Of a DNA stretch of 8,617 nt, positions 1 through 7,063 are shown in pieces (position 1 is the stretch's first letter; the number at the start of each line of letters is the position of its first letter). Source of the stretch: Bordetella parapertussis. Its GTDB lineage: Bacteria > Pseudomonadota > Gammaproteobacteria > Burkholderiales > Burkholderiaceae. Made by a program: the position numbers and the translations under genes. The notes beneath the pieces were generated by a model. That model was not told the DNA's origin. It was given only the letters and a program-made list of their open reading frames with translations, and ran no database searches. The stretch covers positions 1 to 8,617 of the forward strand of contig CAMDLJ010000092.1 in assembly GCA_945901665.1 (NCBI GenBank). The letters run 5' to 3'.

Positions 1-1038
1 CAGCAGCATGGACAACTCATCCATCACGCAACCGAGCAGCACGTAAAGCACCAAAACCATGATGACGATGCTCAGGTCAGGGATGGGCAAGTGGGTGACC
101 CATTCGGCAATGAGCTTGGGCATTTCGGTCAGTGCCAAGGTGGCGTTCATCATGTCCGCCCCCAAGAAAATCATGAACACCATGGCGGTGGTGTCAGCGG
201 TGCTGAGCAAAGCGTTTTTCAAACCCTCGGCATTGAGTTCGCGCTTGAACAGGCCCGCCAGCAAGGTCATGGCAGCGCCCACGGCCGCGCCTTCGGTGGG
301 TGAGAACACGCCGCCGTAAATGCCGCCAAACACCACCGCAAACACCAGGGCAATGGGCCACACACCGCCTAAGGCCGCCCACTTTTCGCGCCCTGTGGTT
401 TTGGCCGTGGGCGGGGCCAGGTCGGGTTTGAAGTGCACTGTGAGCGCCACCACCACGATATAGCCGAGCATGGCCAAAATGCCCGGCACCATGGCTGCAG
501 CAAACAACTTGGCGATGTTTTGCTCGGTCAAGATGGCATACACCACCAGGGGCACCGAAGGGGGAATCAAGATACCCAATGTGCCACCCGTGGCCAGGGT
601 GGCTGTGGCCAAGCGTCCGCTGTAGCCATGGTTTTTCATGTGCGGGTAGGCCACTTGGGTGATGGTGGCCGATGTCGCCACCGAAGAACCGCACACCGCG
701 CCAAAGGCCCCAGCTGAAAGCAAAGAGGCCATGGCCAAACCGCCGCGCACATGGCCCACCAGGGCTGAGGCGGCCTTGAACAGGTCGCGGCTCAATCCGC
801 CTTGGGAAGCAAACTGGCCCATCAACAAAAACAAGGGGATGACGCTGAGTTCATACACCGTCAAGCGCGCCACTGCATTGCCTTTGAGAAAGTTCAAAGT
901 GGCCGCGCTGTCGGTCATCAGCCAATAGCCAAACACACCAGGAATGAACATGGCCGCCGCAATCGGCATGCGCACCGCCATCAGCACGATCATGGCCAAA
1001 AACATCACCAAACCCACTTGGGTGGCCCAGGCGCTCAT
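1..1038 (-). CDS. dctM: TRAP transporter large permease subunit DctM (partial, cut by left edge)
   Basis: Large membrane subunit of a tripartite ATP-independent periplasmic (TRAP) transporter. It is the channel through which the solute, usually an organic acid, enters with Na+ or H+. Translating the minus strand from ATG at 1038 gives 346 open codons up to base 1, where the gene leaves the window; family members are about 425-430 residues, so roughly the last 80 are missing. Seen: many hydrophobic segments; a Gly/Ser/Thr-rich stretch GSSVATSATITQVAYP at about residues 117-132, followed by GILIPPSVPLVVYAILT at about 155-171, both typical of DctM; FSPTEGAA at about 245-252; and the start of the second half, MDELSMLL, at the edge. 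The start is set by a 4-base ATGA overlap with the dctQ stop, indicating translational coupling. The substrate cannot be read from this subunit. Confidence 0.95.
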   Translation of the reverse strand, partial: MSAWATQVGLVMFLAMIVLMAVRMPIAAAMFIPGVFGYWLMTDSAATLNFLKGNAVARLTVYELSVIPLFLLMGQFASQGGLSRDLFKAASALVGHVRGGLAMASLLSAGAFGAVCGSSVATSATITQVAYPHMKNHGYSGRLATATLATGGTLGILIPPSVPLVVYAILTEQNIAKLFAAAMVPGILAMLGYIVVVALTVHFKPDLAPPTAKTTGREKWAALGGVWPIALVFAVVFGGIYGGVFSPTEGAAVGAAMTLLAGLFKRELNAEGLKNALLSTADTTAMVFMIFLGADMMNATLALTEMPKLIAEWVTHLPIPDLSIVIMVLVLYVLLGCVMDELSMLL

Positions 1039-1523
1039 GCGGCTTGCTCGCTCAAGGGTTGGGTCCAATGGTCAATGGTTTGCGCCAGCGCGATCAAGGC
1101 GCTCAGGCCCAAACCCGGTGCGAGCGAGGCATAGGCCCACCACATGGGCAAGCTGATGATCATGGTGGTCTCGCCGGCTTCACGCACAGAGATGGCGCCC
1201 ACCGAGGTGCGCCAAGCCAAAAAGCCATACATCACGGCCAGGGCCAAGCACCCCACGGAGTCCATGAAACGCAAACTTTGGGCAGAACTTTTTTGGGTGA
1301 AAAAGTCCACCAGAATGTGCCCGCGCTGGGTTTGGCACCAGGGCAGGCACATGGAGATGGCCAAGGCAATGCCCATTTGGGTCAACTCCACATCCCCTGG
1401 GATGGGGGTTTGGAGGAAAGCCCGCATGAACACACTGGTGAAGGTCATGAAGCCAGTGAGCAGGGCCAAGCCCGCACCGATCACGCCAAACCAGCGGCTC
1501 AAAGGAGTGAACCAATGGGCCAT
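1035..1523 (-). CDS. dctQ: TRAP transporter small permease subunit DctQ
   Basis: Small membrane subunit of the TRAP transporter, which pairs with DctM in the inner membrane and helps dock the periplasmic binding protein. It is 162 residues, usual for the family. Four hydrophobic segments fall at about residues 11-33, 47-62, 85-104 and 125-147. The family-typical pattern is present: VFMRAF near 31-36, an acidic residue before the second helix (GDVELTQMG, 43-51), and RGHILVDFF at 67-75 after it. It starts at ATG 1523, 42 bases after the dctP stop, with no clear Shine-Dalgarno sequence in front; I found no better in-frame start nearby. It ends within the dctM start codon (ATGA). The order dctP-dctQ-dctM is standard for a TRAP operon. 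Confidence 0.94.
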   Translation of the reverse strand: MAHWFTPLSRWFGVIGAGLALLTGFMTFTSVFMRAFLQTPIPGDVELTQMGIALAISMCLPWCQTQRGHILVDFFTQKSSAQSLRFMDSVGCLALAVMYGFLAWRTSVGAISVREAGETTMIISLPMWWAYASLAPGLGLSALIALAQTIDHWTQPLSEQAA

Positions 1524-1559
1524 GTCAAACGCACACCAACAACTGTTTGGGCGTCCCTG

Positions 1560-1576
1560 CCACCATCACTTGGTGG
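1560..1576 (-). repeat. Hairpin around the dctP stop codon
   Basis: Perfect 6-bp inverted repeat CCACCA / TGGTGG with a 5-base loop. The dctP stop codon (bases 1566-1568) lies in the loop. No T-run follows on the minus strand, so it does not look like an intrinsic terminator. A role in protecting the 3' end of dctP mRNA or lowering dctQM expression is inference. Confidence 0.4.
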
Positions 1577-2612
1577 TGCTGTGCTTTTTGATCAGGTCTT
1601 TGGCGTCTTGCAGCATTTGCTTGCCGGGCAGGCCTTTTTTGTCCATGTCGCTGACCCACTCGTCGTACAGGGGGGCGGAGGCCTGGATCCACTTGTCGGT
1701 TTCAGCCGGTGTGACTTTGATGAAGGTGTTGCCCCGGTCGGCAGCGGCTTTGCGGCCCACTGCGGTCGCCTCGTCCCAGTAGCGGCCAATGGTGCGCGAC
1801 AAGGCGATGCCGCTGTTTTTGTCGATGATGCGCTTGAGGTCAGCGGGCAAGCTGTCGTACTTGGCTTGGTTCATCGCAAAAATAAATCCGGCGGTGAACA
1901 AGGAGGGGCGGCTGGCTTCGACTTCAGTGTGGAACTTGCTCACCTCTTGCAACTTGAACGAGGGGATGATTTCCCAAGCGGTCAAAAAGCCGTCGACTGT
2001 GCCCTTGGTCATGGCGTCGGCCACGGCCGGAATGGGCATGCCCACCGGGGTGGCACCCAAGCGCGCGAGCAATTTGCTGGACTGGCGGCTGGCCGCGCGG
2101 ATCTTCAAGCCCTTGAAGTCTTCCATGGCGCGCACCGGTTTGTTGGAGGTGCTGATGAAGCCTTCGTCATGCACCCAGGTGGCCAAAATTTTGGTGCCGG
2201 GAAACTCTTTGGTGGCGTATTTGTTGTAGTACTCCCAAGCCGCAGCAGAGGCCACGTCGGCGGTGTTGGTCATGAAAGGCAACTCAAAAGCCTCCATGAT
2301 GGGGAAGCGTCCGGGGGTGTAGCCGGGCAAGGTGATGGTCAAGTCGTCCACACCGTCTTTGACCCGGTCCACCAACTGGCCTGGGGTGCCGCCGCCGGAC
2401 ATGGCTGGCAAGATTTGGCAGCGCATGCGGTTGTTGCTTTCTTTGGCAATGGTGTCGCACCAAGGCACGGTCACACGGGTGTGGCCCATGGCCACCGTGG
2501 GCCAAATGTGGTGGAACTTGAACACCACTTCGTCGGCCAAAGCCACATTGGACATAGCACCAAACAATGCGCCCACGAGGGCCGCTGTGCGAAGCTGGGT
2601 AGGTAATTTCAT
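1566..2612 (-). CDS. dctP: TRAP transporter substrate-binding protein DctP
   Basis: Periplasmic solute receptor that captures the substrate and delivers it to DctQM. From ATG at 2612 the protein is 348 residues, normal for the family. Residues 1-26 form a signal peptide with Lys/Arg near the start, a hydrophobic core and an A-L-A cleavage site before DEVVFKFHH. The conserved domain II segment KGLKIRAASR (about 167-176) carries the Arg (R172) that in this family usually salt-bridges the ligand carboxylate. It is followed by the expected ALGA/VP-like stretch ARLGATPVGMP (183-193) and by TKGTVDGFLTAWE (202-214). The start is chosen because GGAGA lies 5 bases upstream; an in-frame TTG four codons earlier would bury that site. 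It is the first gene of the operon. The substrate is unknown; a carboxylate is likely from the family. Confidence 0.94.
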   Translation of the reverse strand: MKLPTQLRTAALVGALFGAMSNVALADEVVFKFHHIWPTVAMGHTRVTVPWCDTIAKESNNRMRCQILPAMSGGGTPGQLVDRVKDGVDDLTITLPGYTPGRFPIMEAFELPFMTNTADVASAAAWEYYNKYATKEFPGTKILATWVHDEGFISTSNKPVRAMEDFKGLKIRAASRQSSKLLARLGATPVGMPIPAVADAMTKGTVDGFLTAWEIIPSFKLQEVSKFHTEVEASRPSLFTAGFIFAMNQAKYDSLPADLKRIIDKNSGIALSRTIGRYWDEATAVGRKAAADRGNTFIKVTPAETDKWIQASAPLYDEWVSDMDKKGLPGKQMLQDAKDLIKKHSTTK

Positions 2613-2829
2613 TCGGGTCTCCAAATCATGTCAAACAAATTAAATTGCGTTGGGGGCCGCGCATTCTATCCACGCGCAACGCCAGTCGCTGCCCCGAGGG
2701 CAAAGCCACACAGACCGGGAATTTCTTCGTGCCGCACCCAAGGGTAAACACCAGATTTCGGCGTTCTGACCAAGCGGCGTGGAAATAATCACTAAGATCG
2801 CGGGCATCTTTTGAACCAGGAAGCTTTTG
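2613..2829. promoter_or_regulatory. Divergent intergenic control region between dctP and the methyltransferase gene
   Basis: This 217-base gap must hold the promoters of both outward-facing genes, because each is first in its transcription unit. For dctP there is a GGAGA ribosome site (2618-2622) and a possible -10, TAGAAT on the minus strand at 2663-2668, but no good -35. For the plus-strand gene there is AGGAAG (2818-2823), 6 bases before ATG, and a possible -10, AATAAT at 2784-2789, again without a convincing -35. An AT-rich near-palindrome, CAAATTAAATTG, lies at about 2636-2647. No riboswitch fold or known operator was recognised. Confidence 0.45.
2647..2682. repeat. Interrupted inverted repeat in the dctP upstream region
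   Basis: GCGTT (2647-2651) pairs with AACGC (2678-2682), and inside them GCGC (2659-2662) pairs with GCGC (2674-2677). There is a 7-base G/C bulge on the left arm and an 11-base loop that contains the possible dctP -10. It could be an operator or a leader hairpin. The sequence is GC-rich, so chance is a real alternative. Confidence 0.25.
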
Positions 2830-3942
2830 ATGTTGAAAATCCCCGCCCGCCACGACCACGTTGGCAGCTTTTTGCGCCCCGAATACCTGTTGCAAGCCCG
2901 CGGCCAAAAGGCCAAAGGCGAGATCAATGCCGAACAGCTGCGCGCGGTGGAAGACAAAGCCATTACCGAAATCGTGCGCTTTCAAGAGAGCGTGGGCCTC
3001 AAAGCCATCACCGATGGCGAATTTCGCCGCACCTACTTTCACATCGACTTTTTAGAGCAACTCGGTGGCGTGGCCACCGACATCCCGGTGTCGGTGCTGA
3101 ACCCCGATGGCACGCAAGAGCCGGCCCCCCCAGCCATCCGCGTGGTGGGCACAATCACCCACGACAAATGCATCCAAGGGGCCGATTACGACTTCCTCAA
3201 GTCACAGGTGAGCGCCGGCCACACACCCAAGGTGACCATCCCCTCGCCCACCATGCTGCACTTTCGCGGCGGGCGCGGCGGCATCAGCAAAACCGCCTAC
3301 CCCGAGCTCGACCCGGTGTTCTACGACGACGTGGCCAAAGCCTATGGCGATGAGTTGCGTTCCCTCGCCGCTGCCGGCTGCACCTATGTGCAAATGGACG
3401 ACACCAACCTCGCCTACCTGTGCGACGACAAAATGCGCGAAGCCGCGCGCCTGCGCGGTGACGACCCCAATGAGCTGCCGCATCGTTACGCCGCCTTCAT
3501 CAACAAAGTGGTGGCGCAAAAGCCCGCCGGCATGACCTTGGCCATGCACCTGTGCCGGGGCAACTTCAAAAGCCACCACTTTGCCGCTGGCAACTATGAG
3601 CCCGTGGCCGAGGCGCTGCTGTCCGAGATGGACATCGACGCCTACTTCTTGGAGTACGACGACGACCGCAGCGGCGACTTCCGCCCCTTGCGCTTCCTTC
3701 CCAAAGGCAAGCTGGTGGTATTGGGCCTGGTGACCACCAAGTTTGGTGCCATGGAGAGCAAAGACAGCTTGAAGCGGCGCATCGACGAGGCCGCGAAATT
3801 CGCACCCATGGACCAGCTGGCTTTGTCACCCCAGTGCGGCTTTTCCAGCACCGTGCACGGCAACAACATCGCGGTGGAAGACCAGCGCAACAAACTGCGC
3901 TTGGTCATTGAAACAGCGCAAGAGGTGTGGGGCGAAAACTGA
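2830..3942 (+). CDS. Stand-alone cobalamin-independent methionine synthase-like methyltransferase (MetE C-terminal domain family)
   Basis: Cytoplasmic zinc enzyme of the MetE catalytic-domain family, expected to move a methyl group to a thiol such as homocysteine. The 370-residue protein is one (beta/alpha)8 barrel; full-length MetE is about 750 residues and has an extra N-terminal barrel that is absent here. Seen: the family start RHDHVGSFLRP at 7-17, TDGEFRR at 61-67, VQMDDTNLAYL at 187-197, and the four zinc ligands by motif: H240 and C242 in AMHLCRGN, E275 in FLEYDDD, C336 in SPQCGFSS. The start is ATG 2830 with AGGAAG 6 bases upstream; a TTG just before it is unlikely. It is the only plus-strand gene, divergent from dctPQM, and may share regulation with it. 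It could be a folate-independent methionine synthase (core-MetE, Mes type) or act on another methyl donor or thiol. Family confident, substrate not. Confidence 0.88.
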   Translation: MLKIPARHDHVGSFLRPEYLLQARGQKAKGEINAEQLRAVEDKAITEIVRFQESVGLKAITDGEFRRTYFHIDFLEQLGGVATDIPVSVLNPDGTQEPAPPAIRVVGTITHDKCIQGADYDFLKSQVSAGHTPKVTIPSPTMLHFRGGRGGISKTAYPELDPVFYDDVAKAYGDELRSLAAAGCTYVQMDDTNLAYLCDDKMREAARLRGDDPNELPHRYAAFINKVVAQKPAGMTLAMHLCRGNFKSHHFAAGNYEPVAEALLSEMDIDAYFLEYDDDRSGDFRPLRFLPKGKLVVLGLVTTKFGAMESKDSLKRRIDEAAKFAPMDQLALSPQCGFSSTVHGNNIAVEDQRNKLRLVIETAQEVWGEN

Positions 3943-3968
3943 AGCCCCGGGAGGGCGATACACAATGG

Positions 3969-4394
3969 TCAAACGATGGATGCGTTTGACCAAGGGTTGA
4001 CCACCTCCAACCCCAAGCCCTCAAAATCCCGCGCGTTGCGGGTGACCATTCGCAAACCGTGTACCAAGGCTGTGGCGGCCAGCAAGCTGTCAATCGCTGG
4101 AATGGGTCGCCCGGCTGCGGCCATCAACTGTCCCCAACGTTCGGCCACCGATCCATCCACACTTAAAACGCGGCCAACAAAAAAAGCGGCCAGTTCTGTT
4201 TGCACCCAGTCTGAAAGCAGCAAACGTCTGTCAGGGTCTTTCACGCCGTCAATGCCTTTGCGCAACTCACCCAGGGTTAAGACACTCAAATAGAGGGAGG
4301 CGGCAGGTCGTTTGGCAAACCAAGCAGACACGCCAGGGTCAGGCGTTTTGCGCCGCAACTCAGACAACACATTGGTGTCGAGCAAATAACTCAT
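3969..4394 (-). CDS. vapC: VapC-family PIN-domain toxin (ribonuclease)
   Basis: Toxin of a type II toxin-antitoxin pair; PIN-domain toxins cut RNA in a Mg2+-dependent way when not held by their antitoxin. It is 141 residues, normal for VapC. Acidic active-site residues are seen at the expected places: D6 in LLDTNVLSEL, E43 in LTLGELRKG, D102 in AIDSLLAATA and D123 in TRNARDFEGL. The complete set suggests an active nuclease. The start at 4394 is fixed by an ATGA overlap with the antitoxin stop; a longer reading frame upstream would run deep into the antitoxin. It ends 26 bases from the end of the convergent methyltransferase gene, with no clear terminator between. Target RNA unknown. Confidence 0.93.
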   Translation of the reverse strand: MSYLLDTNVLSELRRKTPDPGVSAWFAKRPAASLYLSVLTLGELRKGIDGVKDPDRRLLLSDWVQTELAAFFVGRVLSVDGSVAERWGQLMAAAGRPIPAIDSLLAATALVHGLRMVTRNARDFEGLGLEVVNPWSNASIV

Positions 4395-4642
4395 AGGGAC
4401 ACATCGCGGGTGGGGCTGGTATCGCGATCCCATTGAACATCGGTCGCATCAAAAAGTGGCGAACTTTGCATCAACGCTTCCAAGCCTTGCGCGTTGCCCG
4501 TCAATCGGTCGTACATGATTTGTGAAACCACCACCGCCACCGAATGTCCATGATGGGTGATGTATTGAGGACCTTCGCTTTCAGCGCATTTGACCAGCTC
4601 GGACAAACGGGCCTTGGCCTCTTGCATTTGCCATGCGTTCAT
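4391..4642 (-). CDS. Phd/YefM-family antitoxin
   Basis: Antitoxin partner of the downstream PIN toxin. It is 83 residues. The N-terminal half has the Phd/YefM pattern: WQMQEAKARLSELVKCAE (4-21), then QYITHHGHSVAVVVS (26-40), which forms the DNA-binding dimer fold in this family. The remaining C-terminal part would wrap the toxin. The start ATG 4642 has GAGG 6 bases upstream (with GGAAGG just before it), so longer in-frame readings are rejected. The last base triplet overlaps the toxin start (ATGA). Such antitoxins normally repress their own promoter together with the toxin; a promoter is visible just upstream. Pairing a Phd/YefM antitoxin with a PIN toxin is known but is one of several VapC pairings. 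Confidence 0.92.
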   Translation of the reverse strand: MNAWQMQEAKARLSELVKCAESEGPQYITHHGHSVAVVVSQIMYDRLTGNAQGLEALMQSSPLFDATDVQWDRDTSPTRDVSL

Positions 4643-4681
4643 AGGGCACCTCACCTTCCACAATCTAACCAGACAGGTCAG

Positions 4682-4709
4682 AATATAGCATTTTTTAACA
4701 TATGGTGAA
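4682..4709 (-). promoter_or_regulatory. Probable promoter of the antitoxin-toxin operon
   Basis: On the minus strand TTCACC (4704-4709) is followed after 16 bases by TATATT (4682-4687), a fair sigma-70-type match placed about 40 bases before the antitoxin start. The surroundings are AT-rich (an A-run and CATATG at 4699-4704), unlike the rest of the window. This is also where autorepression would be expected, but no clean operator palindrome was found. Confidence 0.5.
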
Positions 4710-4734
4710 AGTATTGGCCCATAAATCCAGCAGG

Positions 4735-5310
4735 TCAGCTTATCTTGGCCCACTGCGGAAAGTAGCGTTTGACCACCTCGCCCTCAAAACTCAGGGCATG
4801 GCAACCGTTGAGGGCCGAGGACTGGGTTTGTCCGCCTTGGGCTTTGGCCTGGGGGTCCTCGTCGGCACGTGACCACAGGATTTGATAAGCGGTGGTGGCC
4901 ATGACCGGCAACAGTTCGGTCATGTGGGTGCAGCCCAGCACCCCCTTGAACAAGCGCTTGACTGCCAGGTTAAACCCTGGCTCGATGCGCAGGCCGACCA
5001 GTTGTTGGTAACGCGGCCCGATCTCGCCGCACAGCCCGTAGGGCGCGGCCAGGGTTTGAAAGGTGACGGCGTGAATCAGGCGCTCACGGTCGATGGTCAA
5101 GCACAGCTTCATCAAGTGGATGGGCTCGCCAGCGGCCACGGGCTTGGTGCGCAATTGCAAATCATGCGGTTTGGTGTCTGTCAGGGTGCCTTCGATGTCA
5201 ACCAGGCCGTCGTCGCGCTCAAAGCCTTGGCATTGGATGGTTCGCAGGTGGACAGGTTTGCGCTGCACAGGTGCGGCTGCGGGCGGACGGGTTTCGGGGA
5301 CAACAGACAT
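4735..5310 (-). CDS. DUF2889 domain protein of unknown function
   Basis: Conserved hypothetical protein of the DUF2889 family; I know of no established function. With the start at ATG 5310 it is 191 residues. Family-like segments are visible: HLRTIQCQGFERDDGLVDIE (21-40), TLTDTKPHD (42-50), AAGEPIHLMKLCLTID (59-74), LGCTHMTELL (125-134) with conserved Cys-Thr-His, and a C-terminal NGCHAL segment (168-173) followed by a basic, aromatic end. No signal peptide or membrane segment is seen, so it is probably cytoplasmic. The start is uncertain: ATG 5340 in the same frame is also possible and neither has a strong ribosome site; 5310 is preferred because the conserved part begins soon after it. It follows garD by 156 bases and may be its own unit. 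Confidence 0.82.
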   Translation of the reverse strand: MSVVPETRPPAAAPVQRKPVHLRTIQCQGFERDDGLVDIEGTLTDTKPHDLQLRTKPVAAGEPIHLMKLCLTIDRERLIHAVTFQTLAAPYGLCGEIGPRYQQLVGLRIEPGFNLAVKRLFKGVLGCTHMTELLPVMATTAYQILWSRADEDPQAKAQGGQTQSSALNGCHALSFEGEVVKRYFPQWAKIS

Positions 5311-5466
5311 GGCGGGCCAAGAAGCGTAAAGGCCAAGCATAACAAGGCATTCGACCTGGCAGGATGGGTGAGGTGATGACCAAGCCCATGGACCCCTGGG
5401 AACCCATGTTTGAACCCAGATAGCGGCCGCGCAACGGCACCTTGTCAAAAGCCCCTTGCGACAGCG
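5311..5466 (-). promoter_or_regulatory. Intergenic gap between garD and the DUF2889 gene
   Basis: This 156-base gap could hold a promoter for the DUF2889 gene. On the minus strand a perfect -35-like TTGACA lies at 5443-5448, but no good -10 sits 16-18 bases downstream. A weak inverted repeat CTGGG/CCCAG (5396-5400 with 5415-5419, 14-base loop) lacks a T-run, so it is not a convincing garD terminator. No gene is supported here. Confidence 0.25.
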
Positions 5467-7047
5467 TCAAGTGATGGGCGCGGGGTTAAAAAGCACGAGG
5501 TCGTTTTTCAGGCCCCAGAGCTCGGCCCAGGTTTTGCGCCCGCTGGCCACGGCCAGCATCAACTCGAACATCTCCCAGCCGACTTGCTCAATGCTGGCCT
5601 CGCCGGTGGCGATGCGACCCGCGTTGACATCCATCAGGTCGTGCCAGCGGCGCGCCAAATCGTTGCGCGTGGCCACTTTGATCACCGGCACCGGTGCCAG
5701 GCCATAGGGCGTGCCGCGCCCCGTGGTGAAAATGTGCAGGTTCATGCCGGCCGCCACTTGAAGGGTGCCGCAAATGAAGTCGCTGGCGGGTGTGGCGGCA
5801 TAAATCAACCCTTTTTGGTGCAGCTTTTCACCCGGCGCGAGCACGCCCGATATGGGCGCGCTGCCCGACTTGACGATGGAGCCCATGGCTTTTTCCACGA
5901 TGTTGGACAACCCACCCAGCTTGTTGCCCGGCGTGGTGTTGGCGCTGCGGTCCACCGAGCCGCGCTGCAAATACGCGTCGTACCAGGCCATCTCGCGGAT
6001 CATGGCGTCGGCCACGGCGGGGCTGGCCGCACGGGCGGTCAACTGGGCGATACCGTCGCGCACCTCGGTCACTTCAGAGAACATCACCGATGCGCCGGCT
6101 CGAACCAACAAGTCGGTGGCAAAGCCCACCGCTGGATTGGCGGTCACACCCGACAAGGCATCACTGCCACCGCATTGCACGCCCACCACCAACGCTGAAG
6201 CCGGGCAGGTTTCGCGCCTTCGCAGGTTGAGCCGCTCCAGGTGCACACGGGCTTGGCGCAAGATGCTGGCTATCATGCTCATGAAACCCACATGGCCCTC
6301 GTCTTGCAAGCACACCACATCCAACACAGAGTTATCCGCAGATGAACGTGCATCGACCAAGGGGATGCTGCCCGGCGGCAACAGGCGATCTGGCTGGAGC
6401 TTTTCACAACCCAAGCTGACCACCATCACCTCGCCACCAAAGTTGGGGTTCAGGCTGATGTGGCGCAGAGTGCGGATGGGGATGACGGCATCAGGCGCAT
6501 CTATCGCCACGCCACAACCATAGCTGTGCGACAGGCCCACCACATCGTCCACATGGGGGAAAAGCGGCAACAACTCTTGGCGGATGCGCTGCACTGCAAA
6601 CTCCACCACACCACTCACGCATTGCACGGTGGTGGTGATGGCCAAGATATTGCGGGTGCCCACACTGCCATCGGGATTGCGGTAGCCCTCAAAGGTGTAG
6701 CCCGATAAAGGGGCCCAGTCGGGTGCTGTCGCAGTGGCTTTGGGCAAATCATCCAAGCCGCAGGCATCGGGCATGTGCAGCACACGCTCATGCACCCAAC
6801 TGCCCGCAGGCAAGTCACGCGCGGCATGGCCAATCACCACGTTGTAGCGGCGCACCGGCGCACCAGCGGGCACATCGACCAAGGCCACCTTGTGACCTTG
6901 GGGCACTTTGTCGCGCAATACCAGGCCCGCACCGGGGCCGTTGTCGGGCAAAAGGGTGCCAGCCGCCAAGCCACCATCGTTGGCCACGATGGCCACGTTG
7001 TCGCTGGGGTGCATGGCAATCAACAAAGCTTGGGCGGGGGTGCTCAT
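5467..7047 (-). CDS. garD: Galactarate dehydratase (UxaA/GarD family)
   Basis: Cytoplasmic dehydratase expected to turn D-galactarate (mucate) into 5-dehydro-4-deoxy-D-glucarate, the first step of aldarate breakdown. From ATG 7047 it is 526 residues, against 523 as I recall for E. coli GarD. By memory the two align almost end to end, down to the C-terminal FNPAPIT (FNPAPVT in E. coli). Seen: an N-terminal SAF-like domain (about 1-95; [11 protein letters not shown] 17-27, PQGHKVAL 49-56); the linker [18 protein letters not shown] (117-134); then the catalytic UxaA-type part with YGCGV (176-180), [15 protein letters not shown] (292-306), SEVTE (324-328), [17 protein letters not shown] (374-390) and [10 protein letters not shown] (441-450). 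It starts 16 bases after the dehydrogenase stop, with a weak ribosome site, so it is probably co-transcribed. Other UxaA-family substrates (glucarate, altronate, sulfolactate) are less likely given the close GarD match. Confidence 0.9.
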   Translation of the reverse strand: MSTPAQALLIAMHPSDNVAIVANDGGLAAGTLLPDNGPGAGLVLRDKVPQGHKVALVDVPAGAPVRRYNVVIGHAARDLPAGSWVHERVLHMPDACGLDDLPKATATAPDWAPLSGYTFEGYRNPDGSVGTRNILAITTTVQCVSGVVEFAVQRIRQELLPLFPHVDDVVGLSHSYGCGVAIDAPDAVIPIRTLRHISLNPNFGGEVMVVSLGCEKLQPDRLLPPGSIPLVDARSSADNSVLDVVCLQDEGHVGFMSMIASILRQARVHLERLNLRRRETCPASALVVGVQCGGSDALSGVTANPAVGFATDLLVRAGASVMFSEVTEVRDGIAQLTARAASPAVADAMIREMAWYDAYLQRGSVDRSANTTPGNKLGGLSNIVEKAMGSIVKSGSAPISGVLAPGEKLHQKGLIYAATPASDFICGTLQVAAGMNLHIFTTGRGTPYGLAPVPVIKVATRNDLARRWHDLMDVNAGRIATGEASIEQVGWEMFELMLAVASGRKTWAELWGLKNDLVLFNPAPIT

Positions 7048-7063
7048 GGGTGTGATGCGTCTT

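Noticed and set aside
194..694. 166-codon minus-strand frame inside dctM
   Set aside because: It is another frame of the partial dctM gene, whose frame (346 open codons with DctM motifs) is the real one.
1044..2606. 520-codon open frame on the plus strand
   Set aside because: It lies opposite dctQ and dctP, which have clear homology, signal peptide and membrane segments. Its product is Gly/His/Gln-rich with no recognisable domain, the usual antisense shadow in GC-rich DNA.
2613..2829. SAM or cobalamin riboswitch ahead of the methyltransferase gene
   Set aside because: No recognisable conserved riboswitch core was seen, and the space with its likely promoter leaves only a short leader.
3943..3968. 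Terminator between the convergent methyltransferase and toxin genes
   Set aside because: Only 26 bases, with a short CCCGGG palindrome but no adequate stem and no T-run in either direction.
5396..5419. Terminator-like inverted repeat after garD
   Set aside because: Five-base arms with a 14-base loop and no T-run; too weak to call.
5219..5470. Possible 83-codon gene bridging garD and DUF2889 on the minus strand
   Set aside because: It needs a TTG start at the garD stop and runs into the DUF2889 gene in a different frame; no family resemblance or ribosome site.
5410..6198. 262-codon plus-strand open frame opposite garD
   Set aside because: Antisense to a strongly supported garD; the translation is of low complexity and resembles no family.
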